The notes under the pieces are model-generated. The model did not search any database. It saw only the letters and a list, made by a program, of their open reading frames with translations, and had not been told where the DNA came from. Shown in pieces: positions 1-6,123 of a DNA stretch of 6,368 bases; positions within the stretch are counted from its first letter, which is position 1, and every line of letters starts with the position of its first letter. Source of the stretch: DATKQI01 sp035532755 (GTDB lineage: Bacteria; Pseudomonadota; Alphaproteobacteria; Acetobacterales; Acetobacteraceae); NCBI GenBank assembly GCA_035532755.1, contig DATKQI010000118.1:1-6368 (forward strand), in the 5' to 3' direction. A program made the position numbers and the translations under genes.

Positions 1-14
1 GCCCGGCGCGTGTG

Positions 15-46
15 AGGCGGCACATCGGGAGGCCGATGCGCCGCCT
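15..46 (-). terminator. Hairpin terminator after the hflK-hflC-degP operon
   Basis: A long inverted repeat starts 11 bases past the protease stop codon. The arms are 15-28 and 33-46 around a 4-base loop (29-32). Read as minus-strand RNA, all 14 positions pair, with one G-U wobble (39 with 22). Read as plus-strand RNA, the same position is an A-C mismatch, so the structure suits the leftward transcript. No U-run follows, so this may be a GC-strong terminator without a classical U tract, or an mRNA 3'-end stabiliser. The position and strand asymmetry are seen directly; the termination role is inferred. Confidence 0.65.
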
Positions 47-57
47 TGCACCCGTCC

Positions 58-1557
58 TTACCCGGGCTGCTTCAGCGGCAGCGGCACCCAGCGCGTGCCG
101 GCGCCGCCCTCGACCAGCATCAGCACCGAGGGGCGCTTCTGCTGCCGCACGGCCTTGATGCGCGCCTGCACGTCCTGCGGCGTCCTCACATCGAACTGCT
201 GGACCTCGACGATCACGTCACCGGCCGTCACGCCGTTCTTCGCGGCCGGGCTGCCGGGCTTCACCGCGGTGACGACCACGCCGTTCAGGTCCGCCCGCAC
301 CTGGTACTTGTCGCGCAGCGCCGGGCTGAGCGGGGCGAGATGCAGGCCGAGGCCGGCGATCTCGGGCAGCGACGGCGCGGGCGCGGGCTTGGGCTTCGGC
401 GGCGTGGCGAGAGCGGCGAGCGTCGGTTCCGCCGGCATCTGGGTGAGCTTGATCTGCAGCGTGACGGATTTGCCCTTGTGCCACACCTCCACCGGCACCG
501 TGCTGCCGATGGCGGTTTCGGCCACCATGCGCGGCAGGCTGTGCATGTCCTGCACCGGTGCGTTGTTGAAGCGCAGGATCACATCCCCGCTTGCGATCTT
601 CGCCCCGGCGGCGGGGCCGCCGTCGATCACGCCGGCGACCAGCGCGCCCTCGGCATGCGGCAGGCCGAGGGCGGCGGCGATGTCCGGCGTGACGGACTGG
701 ATGCGCACGCCAAGCCAGCCGCGGCGGGCCTTGCCGTACTGCCGCAACTGCGCGACCACCACCTTCGCCAGATCCGCCGGGATGGCGAAGCCGATGCCGA
801 TCGATCCGCCGGAGGGCGAGTAGATCGCGGTGTTGATGCCGATGACCTGGCCATCCATGTTGAACAGCGGGCCGCCGGAATTGCCGCGGTTGATCGCGGC
901 ATCGGTCTGGATGAAATCGTCGTACGGGCCCTGCTGGATGTTGCGCCCGCGCGCGGAGACGATACCGGCGGAGACCGAGCCGCCGAGGCCGTAGGGATTG
1001 CCGATCGCGAGCACCCAATCCCCGATGCGCGCCTTCGCCGAATCGCCGAACGAAACGAAGGGCAGCGGGTGGCCGGCGCTGATCTTCAGCACCGCGAGGT
1101 CGGTCGTGTCGTCATGGCCGAGCAGTTTCGCGGTGAAGGTGCTCCCGTCATGCAGCGTCACCTTGATCGTGTTCGCGTGGTCGATCACGTGGTTGTTGGT
1201 GACGATGATGCCCGAGGCGCCGATGATGAAGCCGGAGCCGAGCTTTTGCAGCTTCTCCGGCCCCCGGTTGCCGTTATTGTTGCCGCCGTTGCCGCCGCCC
1301 TTGTTGCCCTGGCCGTGATCCTTCAGGAACTGGTGGAGGAACTTCTCGAACGGGGAGCCCGGCGCAACGCCCGGCATGTTCGGCATATGCGCGCCGGCCG
1401 CCAGCGTTTCGGTGCTGGAGATGTTCACCACCGACGGCAGCAGTTTCGCCGCCAGATCGGCGAAGCTGGATGGCACCCCGCGCGCGAAGGCAGGGGCGGC
1501 GAACAGCATCACCAGAACGCCGGCTACACGGATCGAACGACACAGCACAGCACGCAT
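58..1557 (-). CDS. degP: Periplasmic Do/DegP (HtrA)-family serine protease
   Basis: A 499-residue trypsin-like protease and chaperone that degrades or refolds misfolded periplasmic proteins. Residues 1-26 form a signal peptide: basic start, hydrophobic core and an APAFA-type cleavage site before Arg26. The catalytic triad is readable: His123 in TNNHVIDH, Asp153 in TTDLAVLK and Ser227 in GNSGGPLF. Two PDZ domains follow, at about 280-372 and 400-485, joined by a Pro/Ala/Lys linker (385-397). The length is typical of Do-family proteins with two PDZ domains. A Gly/Asn-rich stretch (about 83-99) lies in the N-terminal region where family members carry a variable loop. The ATG at 1557 has a GGGGA sequence 9 bases upstream (1567-1571) and gives an intact signal peptide. 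The gene is last in the operon, 65 bases after hflC, a pairing common in alphaproteobacteria. Family assignment is firm; degP versus degQ or mucD is naming only. Confidence 0.96.
   Translation of the reverse strand: MRAVLCRSIRVAGVLVMLFAAPAFARGVPSSFADLAAKLLPSVVNISSTETLAAGAHMPNMPGVAPGSPFEKFLHQFLKDHGQGNKGGGNGGNNNGNRGPEKLQKLGSGFIIGASGIIVTNNHVIDHANTIKVTLHDGSTFTAKLLGHDDTTDLAVLKISAGHPLPFVSFGDSAKARIGDWVLAIGNPYGLGGSVSAGIVSARGRNIQQGPYDDFIQTDAAINRGNSGGPLFNMDGQVIGINTAIYSPSGGSIGIGFAIPADLAKVVVAQLRQYGKARRGWLGVRIQSVTPDIAAALGLPHAEGALVAGVIDGGPAAGAKIASGDVILRFNNAPVQDMHSLPRMVAETAIGSTVPVEVWHKGKSVTLQIKLTQMPAEPTLAALATPPKPKPAPAPSLPEIAGLGLHLAPLSPALRDKYQVRADLNGVVVTAVKPGSPAAKNGVTAGDVIVEVQQFDVRTPQDVQARIKAVRQQKRPSVLMLVEGGAGTRWVPLPLKQPG
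1262..1312. repeat. Low-complexity GTTGCC-type repeat inside the protease gene
   Basis: Imperfect trinucleotide/hexanucleotide repetition with GTTGCC at 1267, 1279, 1288 and 1303. On the minus strand it encodes the Gly/Asn-rich loop (about residues 83-99) of the DegP-type protease. All units are multiples of three, so gain or loss would change loop length without shifting the frame. The repetition is seen directly; length variability is inferred. Confidence 0.5.
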
Positions 1558-1575
1558 GATCCTTGATCCCCGAAT

Positions 1576-1601
1576 GGCCGGCGAGTCTGCGCACGCCGGC
1601 C
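1576..1601 (-). promoter_or_regulatory. Hairpin in the hflC-degP gap
   Basis: Perfect 8-base inverted repeat (1576-1583 with 1594-1601) around a 10-base loop, lying in the 65-base gap between the hflC stop and the protease start. There is no U-run, and the genes share a strand, so this could be a partial terminator, an RNA-processing or stability element, or chance in GC-rich DNA. The stem is all G and C. The structure is seen directly; the role is unknown. Confidence 0.35.
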
Positions 1602-1622
1602 GGCCGGGAGCAAGCGGGAAGC

Positions 1623-2516
1623 CTACTTCCCGGGGGTTGGCGTGCTCCCGGGGCTTGGCGCATGGCGGAGGTAGCGCAGGAAGCTGCTGTCCGGCGTCAA
1701 TACCAGCCGGCCGTTGCCCGCGGCGAAACCGTCGCGATAGGCTTGCAGGGTGCGCCAGACCTTGAAGAAATGCGTGTCCTGGTTGAAGGCGTCACCATAG
1801 ATCTTGATCGCCGCGGCCTCGCCCTCGCCGCGCAGCTTCGCCGCGGCGGAGGAGGCATCGGCGAGCAGCACCGTGCGGTCGCGCTCGGCGTTGGCGCGGA
1901 TCTTCTGCGCCGCCTCCGCCCCGCGGGCGCGGGCGAGTGCCGCCACGCGCTGCCGTTCGGACTGCATGCGGTGCAGGATGGCGGCGGTGTTCTCGGCCGG
2001 CAGGTCGGCGCGGCGGATGCGGACATCGACCACGGTGATGCCGAAGCTTTTCATCTCGGCCTCGGTATCGGTGCGGATCTGTCCCATGATGCGGTCACGG
2101 TCGGCCGACAGCACGTCGAGCAGCGACCGCCCGCCCAGCACCCGGCGCATCGAGGAGGAAACGACCGCGTTCAGCCGGTCGAGGATGCCCTGCTCCGTCG
2201 GCCCCACGGTCTGGTAGTAGCGCAGCGGATCGGTGATGCGGTAGCGGGTGAATCCATCGACGATCAGCCGCCGCTGGTCGCCTAGAATAACCTCCTCGCT
2301 CGGCAGCTTGTCGTCCAGCAGGCGCTTGTCGAAGGGGATGACGCTCTGGATGAAGGGCAGCTTCATGTGCAGCCCGGCGGTGCGGATGATGCGCACCGGC
2401 TTGCCGAACTGCGTCACCAGGGCCTGTTCCGTCTGCTGCACGGTGAACAGCGAGGAGACCGCCACGATCGCGATGACGACCAGGGCGGAGAGAGCGACGA
2501 TCGCACGGCGGCTCAT
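1623..2516 (-). CDS. hflC: HflC, SPFH/band-7 regulator of the FtsH protease
   Basis: A 297-residue SPFH (stomatin/prohibitin/flotillin/HflK-C) protein. With HflK it forms a large inner-membrane complex around the AAA protease FtsH and tunes its access to substrates. One N-terminal membrane helix (about 5-24) is followed by an SPFH domain opening with a TVQQTEQALVTQFGKP segment, then the family motif VDVRIRRADLP, and an Ala/Arg/Glu-rich coiled-coil region (about 180-235). The late motif GDAFNQDTHFFKVWRTLQAY resembles the C-terminal part of E. coli HflC. The length is usual for the family. The ATG at 2516 sits in an ATGA overlap with the hflK stop and has AGGAG at 2524-2528, 7 bases upstream, so the start is well supported and translation is probably coupled. 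It ends in TAG, with a short Pro/Thr tail. Confidence 0.96.
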   Translation of the reverse strand: MSRRAIVALSALVVIAIVAVSSLFTVQQTEQALVTQFGKPVRIIRTAGLHMKLPFIQSVIPFDKRLLDDKLPSEEVILGDQRRLIVDGFTRYRITDPLRYYQTVGPTEQGILDRLNAVVSSSMRRVLGGRSLLDVLSADRDRIMGQIRTDTEAEMKSFGITVVDVRIRRADLPAENTAAILHRMQSERQRVAALARARGAEAAQKIRANAERDRTVLLADASSAAAKLRGEGEAAAIKIYGDAFNQDTHFFKVWRTLQAYRDGFAAGNGRLVLTPDSSFLRYLRHAPSPGSTPTPGK

Positions 2517-3811
2517 TGGCTCGCTCCTGTGCCGGGTGCGGCGGACGAGGGCGCCGGGGGCGCAGTCAGGCTGGACGCGGGCGGGGTCGGCGCAGGCGAT
2601 GTTGGCGCAAGCACGGGCAGATGAGGCGGGGCGAGGCCGTTCAGAGGCAGCAGCGGCAGCACGCCGGAAGCCTTGTTGTCCAGCACCAGGGTGGAGCTGT
2701 GGGTGATCACGTCCTGCATCGTCTCGATATACAGCCGCTGCATCGTCACCTGCTTCGCCGCGCGATAGGCGGCGAGTACGCTGAGGAAGCGCGCCGCCTG
2801 CCCCTGCGACTTCGCGATCGCGGCGAGTTTCTCGCCTTCCGCCGCGGCAATGATCTGGGCGGCGGCGCCGCGTGCGCGGGGGACGATGTCGTTGCGGTAG
2901 GCATCGGCCTCGTTCACCAGGCGCTGGGCGTCGGTGTTGGCGCGCTGCACGTCCCGGAAGGAGGCGATCACCTCGGGCGGCGGATCGACGCGCTGGAGCT
3001 GCACTTCCGTGATCGCCACGCCGGCGCCGTACTGGTCGAGGATGGCCTGCGCGCGGGCCTGCACCTGCTGTTCGATCTGCGCCCGTGCGGTGGTCAGCGC
3101 CGGTTCGATCGGGGTGCGGCCCATCACCTCGCGCATCACGCTCTCAGCCACCGCCTTCACCGTCTGCGCCGGGTGGCGGATGTTGAACAGGAATGCCTTC
3201 ACGTTGCTGATGCGCCAGAAGATGGCGACGTTCACATCGACGATGTTCTCATCGCCGGTGAGCATCAGGCTTTCCTCGGACAGATCCCGCGTGGCCGCCT
3301 GGTTCGGCGCGTTGGCGGAGCGGTAGCCGATTTCGATGCGGTTGATGCGGGTCGCGGCGGGCAATACCACCCGCTCGATCGGCCAGGGCCAGTGGTAGTG
3401 CAGGCCGGGCCCGGTGGTGCCGGCGAAGGCGCCGAAGCGCAGCACCACGCCGGTCTGGTCCGGCTGCACGCGATAGAAGCCGCTGGCGAGCCACAGCACC
3501 ACCAGCACCGGCACGACCAGCCAGGCAAGACGCGGCCGGCGCGAGCCGTCGCCCGATGGGCGGCGCGGGAAGCCCCCGCCGGGCGGGCCGGAGCGGAACA
3601 GGCCGCGCAACCCCGCGATCAGCCGGTCCAGCTCGGGCGGCAGTTGCGGGCCCGCGGGCCGGCCGCCGTTCCCCCATGGCCCGCGCCCGGGGGAGGGGCG
3701 ATCGGGGGGCGTGCGATCCGGGCCGCGAGAGGGGCCGGAGCCGGGCTTCTCGCCGTCAGGGTCCTTGCCGGACGAGCCCCAGGGGCCGGAGCCACCGTTG
3801 TTCCATGGCAT
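2513..3811 (-). CDS. hflK: HflK, SPFH/band-7 partner of HflC in the FtsH complex
   Basis: A 432-residue membrane-anchored SPFH protein, the partner of HflC. The N-terminus opens with MPWNNGGSGPWGS, the Gly/Pro/Trp-rich cytoplasmic leader typical of HflK, and stays low in complexity to about residue 90. A single membrane helix (about 95-112) is followed by SGFYRVQPDQTGVVLRFG, the standard start of the HflK SPFH domain. Further family motifs are LMLTGDENIVDVNVAIFWR (182-200) and VQLQRVDPPPEV (270-281). A coiled-coil Ala/Glu/Arg region runs from about 285 to 345. From about 388 to the end is an unusual Pro/Ala/Ser/Thr-rich tail. The reading frame is open upstream to 4189, but the extra residues are arginine/proline-rich shadow sequence. 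The ATG at 3811 has AAGGAG 11 bases upstream and gives the conserved HflK start. It is first in the operon, with its TGA overlapping the hflC start. Confidence 0.96.
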   Translation of the reverse strand: MPWNNGGSGPWGSSGKDPDGEKPGSGPSRGPDRTPPDRPSPGRGPWGNGGRPAGPQLPPELDRLIAGLRGLFRSGPPGGGFPRRPSGDGSRRPRLAWLVVPVLVVLWLASGFYRVQPDQTGVVLRFGAFAGTTGPGLHYHWPWPIERVVLPAATRINRIEIGYRSANAPNQAATRDLSEESLMLTGDENIVDVNVAIFWRISNVKAFLFNIRHPAQTVKAVAESVMREVMGRTPIEPALTTARAQIEQQVQARAQAILDQYGAGVAITEVQLQRVDPPPEVIASFRDVQRANTDAQRLVNEADAYRNDIVPRARGAAAQIIAAAEGEKLAAIAKSQGQAARFLSVLAAYRAAKQVTMQRLYIETMQDVITHSSTLVLDNKASGVLPLLPLNGLAPPHLPVLAPTSPAPTPPASSLTAPPAPSSAAPGTGASQ

Positions 3812-3822
3812 CGCGGCGCTGT

Positions 3823-3828
3823 CTCCTT
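3823..3828 (-). promoter_or_regulatory. Ribosome binding site fixing the hflK start
   Basis: AAGGAG on the minus strand, 11 bases before the ATG at 3811. It selects this start over the in-frame open extension reaching 4189, which lacks family similarity and runs antisense through mrp. Spacing is slightly long but within range. Confidence 0.7.
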
Positions 3829-3872
3829 CTCCGTGGGTAGGGGGCACTGGCTGATGTAGCAGGCGGGTGCGA

Positions 3873-3901
3873 TTGGCACCGCGGCATCCCTGCGCCATAT
3901 C
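3873..3901 (+). promoter_or_regulatory. Candidate sigma-70-type promoter for mrp-GST
   Basis: TTGGCA at 3873-3878 matches five of six bases of the -35 consensus. A 17-base spacer leads to CATATC at 3896-3901, which matches three of six of the -10. Transcription would begin near 3908, leaving about 40 bases of leader before the ATG at 3949 and excluding the in-frame TTG at 3907 as a start. The weak -10 is acceptable in a GC-rich alphaproteobacterium. The match is seen directly; promoter activity is inferred. Confidence 0.4.
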
Positions 3902-3922
3902 CTGCGTTGCGGCAATGCGCAA
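3894..3922 (-). promoter_or_regulatory. Weak candidate promoter for hflK-hflC-degP
   Basis: On the minus strand, TTGCGC (3922-3917) and TATGGC (3899-3894) are separated by 17 bases, and each matches three of six consensus bases. The hflK leader would be about 75 bases. The -10 overlaps the -10 of the rightward candidate. It is included because an operon start must lie in this 137-base gap, but the match alone is poor. Confidence 0.2.
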
Positions 3923-3931
3923 TTTCGGCGC

Positions 3932-3938
3932 GGAAAGG
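3932..3938 (+). promoter_or_regulatory. Ribosome binding site fixing the mrp start
   Basis: GGAAAGG lies 10 bases before the ATG at 3949. It favours that start over a TTG 14 codons upstream at 3907, which has no such sequence before it and adds a non-conserved basic stretch. Confidence 0.65.
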
Positions 3939-3948
3939 TCACAGACGG

Positions 3949-5061
3949 ATGAGCGGCACGGAGGGGGCGGCGCCCACGGCGGAAGCGGTGCGCCGGGTTC
4001 TGGGGGGGATCGTCGATCCGACCTCGGGGCGGGATCTAGTGAGTGCGGAGCTGGTGGAGGGCGTGGAGGTGCGCGGCGGGCTGGTGCAGGTGGCGTTGCG
4101 CGCCACGCGCGCGCGGGCAGCCGCGATGGAGGCGCTGGGGCGGACGGCCGAGGCCGCGATCGGCCGGCTGCCCGGCGTGACGAACGCATCCGTGGTGCTG
4201 ACCGCGCATCGCGAGGCCACTCCCCCTGCTCCCGCTCCCGCCGCGCAGCCGGCCGGGCTGCTGCTGCCGGGGGTGCGGGCGATCATCGCGGTCGCTTCCG
4301 GCAAGGGCGGGGTCGGCAAATCGACCGTGGCCGTGAACCTTGCCGTGGCGCTGGCCCGCCAGGGGCTCGCCACCGGGCTGCTGGATGCGGACATCTACGG
4401 CCCCAGCCTGCCGCGCATGCTGGGCGTGAACCGCCGGCCGGAGGGGCGCGGCGACCGGCTGATCCCGATCGAGGCCTGGGGGCTGAAGGCGATGTCCATC
4501 GGTTTCCTGGTGGATGAGGAAACGGCGATGATCTGGCGCGGCCCGATGGTGATGGGCGCGCTGCAGCAGATGCTGGGCCAGGTGGAATGGGGTGCGCTCG
4601 ACGTGCTGGTGGTGGACATGCCGCCGGGCACCGGGGATGCGCAGCTCACGCTCGCGCAGCGGGTGCCGCTGGCGGGCGCGGTGATCGTGTCCACCCCGCA
4701 GGACATCGCGCTGATCGATGCGCGGCGCGGGGTGCAAATGTTCGGCAAGACGCGGGTGCCGGTGCTGGGCATCGTGGAGAACATGAGCTTCTTCTGCTGC
4801 CCCGCGTGCGGCCACCGGGCGGAGATCTTCGGCCATGGCGGGGCGCGGGCGGAGGCGAAGCGGATCGGCGTGGATTTCCTGGGCGAGGTGCCGCTGCTGC
4901 TGGACATCCGCCAATCGGGCGATGCCGGCACGCCGGTCGTGGCCGCCGCGCCCGACAGCCCGGCCGCCGCCGCGTTCGCCGCGGTGGCGCAGGCGGTGTG
5001 GGCGAAGGTGGCGGCCGGGCTGGCATCGCCCGTGGCGGGGCCGCGGATCGTGGTGGAGTAG
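3949..5061 (+). CDS. mrp: Mrp/ApbC (NBP35-type) iron-sulfur cluster carrier ATPase
   Basis: A 370-residue cytoplasmic P-loop ATPase that binds an Fe-S cluster and passes it to apoproteins. Residues 10-87 form a MIP18/DUF59-like domain (AVRRVLGGIVDPTSGRDLV, an SPFH-unrelated Fe-S assembly fold). A Pro/Ala linker (91-101) leads to the MinD-like ATPase. Its deviant Walker A is GKGGVGKST (118-126). Other family motifs are DADIYGPSLPRML (146-158), WRGPMVMGALQQML (196-209) and VVDMPPGTGDAQL (221-233). The cluster-binding CxxC is Cys284-Pro-Ala-Cys287 after ENMSFF; Cys283 makes an adjacent third cysteine. Length and domain order are those of bacterial Mrp with the N-terminal domain. It diverges from hflK and is followed after 7 bases by a GST-like gene. 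Identity is certain at family level; the specific client proteins cannot be read from sequence. Confidence 0.96.
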   Translation: MSGTEGAAPTAEAVRRVLGGIVDPTSGRDLVSAELVEGVEVRGGLVQVALRATRARAAAMEALGRTAEAAIGRLPGVTNASVVLTAHREATPPAPAPAAQPAGLLLPGVRAIIAVASGKGGVGKSTVAVNLAVALARQGLATGLLDADIYGPSLPRMLGVNRRPEGRGDRLIPIEAWGLKAMSIGFLVDEETAMIWRGPMVMGALQQMLGQVEWGALDVLVVDMPPGTGDAQLTLAQRVPLAGAVIVSTPQDIALIDARRGVQMFGKTRVPVLGIVENMSFFCCPACGHRAEIFGHGGARAEAKRIGVDFLGEVPLLLDIRQSGDAGTPVVAAAPDSPAAAAFAAVAQAVWAKVAAGLASPVAGPRIVVE

Positions 5062-5068
5062 CCCCGCG

Positions 5069-5716
5069 ATGCTGACGGTGTGGGGGCGGCGCAATTCGTT
5101 CAACGTGCAGAAGGTGATGTGGCTGGTCGGCGAACTGGGCCTGCCGCACCGGCATATCGATGCCGGTGGCGCCTTCGGCCGGCTGGACACGCCAGGGTTT
5201 CTTGCCATGAACCCGCATGGCCGGGTGCCGATGATCGACGATGGCGGGCAGATCGTGTGGGAATCGCATGCGATCCTCCGCTACCTCGGCGCACGCTACG
5301 GGGGCGGGACGATCTGGGCGACGGAGCCGTTCGAGCGGTCGCTGGCCGACCGGTGGATGGATTGGGCGCAGACGAGCCTCCAGCCCGATTTCCTCACCGG
5401 CGTGTTCTGGGGCTTCTACCGGACCCCCGAGGACCGGCGGGACTGGCCCGCCATCCACAGCAAGGTTGCCGCCTGCGCGCGGCATTTCCGGCTGCTGGAC
5501 CGGCATCTGGCGGACCGGCTGTACATGGCAGGCGACCGGTTGACGATGGCCGACCTGCCCGCCGGCACCGCGCTCTATCGCTATTTCAACCTGGAGATCG
5601 ACCGGCCGGCGGTTCCGCATGTGGAGGCATGGTATGAACGGCTGGCCAGCCGGGCCGCGTACCGGGAGCATGTGATGATCCCGTTCGAGGATCTGCGCGG
5701 CCGGCTTGACTATTGA
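5069..5716 (+). CDS. Glutathione S-transferase family protein
   Basis: A 215-residue soluble protein with the two-domain GST layout. The N-terminal thioredoxin-like domain (1-77) has Ser10 in the first-turn active-site position (GRRNSFNVQKV), the cis-proline motif Val53-Pro54 (GRVPMID) and the glutathione-binding ESHAILRYL (65-73). The helical C-terminal domain (about 88-208) carries the folding N-cap motif LTMADLPAG (158-166). The family conjugates or reduces using glutathione; the substrate here cannot be told. The ATG at 5069 is 7 bases after the mrp stop and has GGAG (5055-5058) inside the end of mrp, 10 bases upstream, so it is probably co-transcribed and translationally linked. The frame is open further upstream, but that part overlaps mrp and has no GST similarity. 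GST class (theta- or beta-like) was not resolved. Confidence 0.92.
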   Translation: MLTVWGRRNSFNVQKVMWLVGELGLPHRHIDAGGAFGRLDTPGFLAMNPHGRVPMIDDGGQIVWESHAILRYLGARYGGGTIWATEPFERSLADRWMDWAQTSLQPDFLTGVFWGFYRTPEDRRDWPAIHSKVAACARHFRLLDRHLADRLYMAGDRLTMADLPAGTALYRYFNLEIDRPAVPHVEAWYERLASRAAYREHVMIPFEDLRGRLDY

Positions 5717-5722
5717 CGGCGA

Positions 5723-5748
5723 GCGCCCGGCGGAACGTCCGCCGGCGC
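5723..5748 (+). terminator. GC-rich hairpin after the GST gene
   Basis: It begins 6 bases after the GST stop. The 8-base stem 5727-5734 with 5738-5745 encloses a 3-base loop, extended by 3 more pairs (5723-5725 with 5746-5748) across a one-base bulge at 5726. No T-run follows. It is well placed to end the mrp-GST transcript or protect its 3' end, separating it from the SMR gene 45 bases on. The role is inferred. Confidence 0.5.
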
Positions 5749-5755
5749 ACGGCCA

Positions 5756-5784
5756 TTGACAGCGGCTGCACCAGCGCCGAGTAG
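5756..5784 (+). promoter_or_regulatory. Possible promoter for the SMR gene, near-leaderless
   Basis: A perfect TTGACA -35 hexamer stands at 5756-5761, just past the hairpin. With a 17-base spacer the -10 would be GAGTAG (5779-5784), a poor match. The start would then fall about 2 bases before the ATG at 5793, giving an almost leaderless mRNA. That fits the absence of a clear Shine-Dalgarno sequence before this gene. Only the -35 is strong. Confidence 0.3.
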
Positions 5785-5792
5785 CCCTGACG

Positions 5793-6122
5793 ATGAATCA
5801 TCTCTATCTCGGCCTTGCCATCGTCTGCGAGGTGATCGGCACATCCGCGCTCAAGGCATCCGAGGGTTTCACCCGCCTCGGGCCGTCGCTGATCGTCGTC
5901 GCAGGCTATGCGGTCGCGTTCTATCTTCTGTCGTTGACCGTGCGGACGATCCCGATCGGGATCGTCTATGCGATCTGGTCGGGCGCGGGCATCGTGCTGA
6001 TCGCTGCGGCCGGCTGGGTTCTCTATCGCCAGGCACTCGACCTTCCGGCAATCCTCGGCCTTGCGCTCATCATCGGCGGGGTGCTCGTCGTCAACCTGTT
6101 CTCGAAAACGGTTGGCCACTGA
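5793..6122 (+). CDS. SMR-family multidrug efflux transporter, EmrE/QacE subtype
   Basis: A 109-residue inner-membrane protein of four helices (about 2-21, 32-50, 55-75 and 83-103). It works as a dimer and exchanges protons for cationic drugs or quaternary ammonium compounds. The essential proton- and substrate-binding glutamate is Glu13 in CEVIGTSALKASEGFTRLGPS, the subtype signature of EmrE/QacE rather than the guanidinium exporters (Gdx/SugE). Tyr39, Tyr59 and Trp62 (YAIWSGAG) match EmrE Tyr40, Tyr60 and Trp63. Length is standard. By hand count GC is about 62%, below its neighbours. Leu is mostly CTC with several CTT, and all five Tyr codons are TAT, unlike the CTG-rich mrp, which suggests recent acquisition or distinct expression. 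No clear ribosome site precedes it, and the gene stands alone between a hairpin and a convergent gene. The substrate is inferred from subtype. Confidence 0.95.
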   Translation: MNHLYLGLAIVCEVIGTSALKASEGFTRLGPSLIVVAGYAVAFYLLSLTVRTIPIGIVYAIWSGAGIVLIAAAGWVLYRQALDLPAILGLALIIGGVLVVNLFSKTVGH

Positions 6123-6123
6123 A

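Noticed and set aside
46..1566. Long open frame on the plus strand opposite the DegP-type protease (506 codons)
   Set aside because: It is arginine/histidine/alanine-rich with no domain pattern, and mirrors a gene with an intact catalytic triad. Long antisense frames are expected in GC-rich coding DNA.
2516..3859. Long plus-strand open frame opposite hflK (447 codons)
   Set aside because: Composition is shadow-like, with no motifs or ribosome site, and it lies wholly across well-conserved hflK coding sequence.
3907..3948. Upstream TTG start for Mrp
   Set aside because: It has no ribosome site, would lie at or before the predicted transcription start, and adds 14 non-conserved residues.
3812..4189. 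N-terminal extension of HflK by 126 residues
   Set aside because: The extension is Arg/Pro-rich without HflK similarity and antisense to mrp, and the ATG at 3811 has a proper ribosome site and the conserved MPWNN start.
4036..5208. Minus-strand open frame opposite mrp and the start of the GST gene (390 codons)
   Set aside because: No recognisable domain, His/Arg-rich shadow composition, and it overlaps a gene with clear Walker and CxxC motifs.
5749..5792. Integron attC-like or IS end near the SMR gene
   Set aside because: QacE-type genes often sit in integrons, but I see no attC core sites, no paired terminal repeats and no integrase or transposase in the window.
5586..6119. Minus-strand open frame opposite the SMR gene (177 codons)
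   Set aside because: It is charged, low-similarity shadow sequence across a four-helix transporter with all key SMR residues intact.
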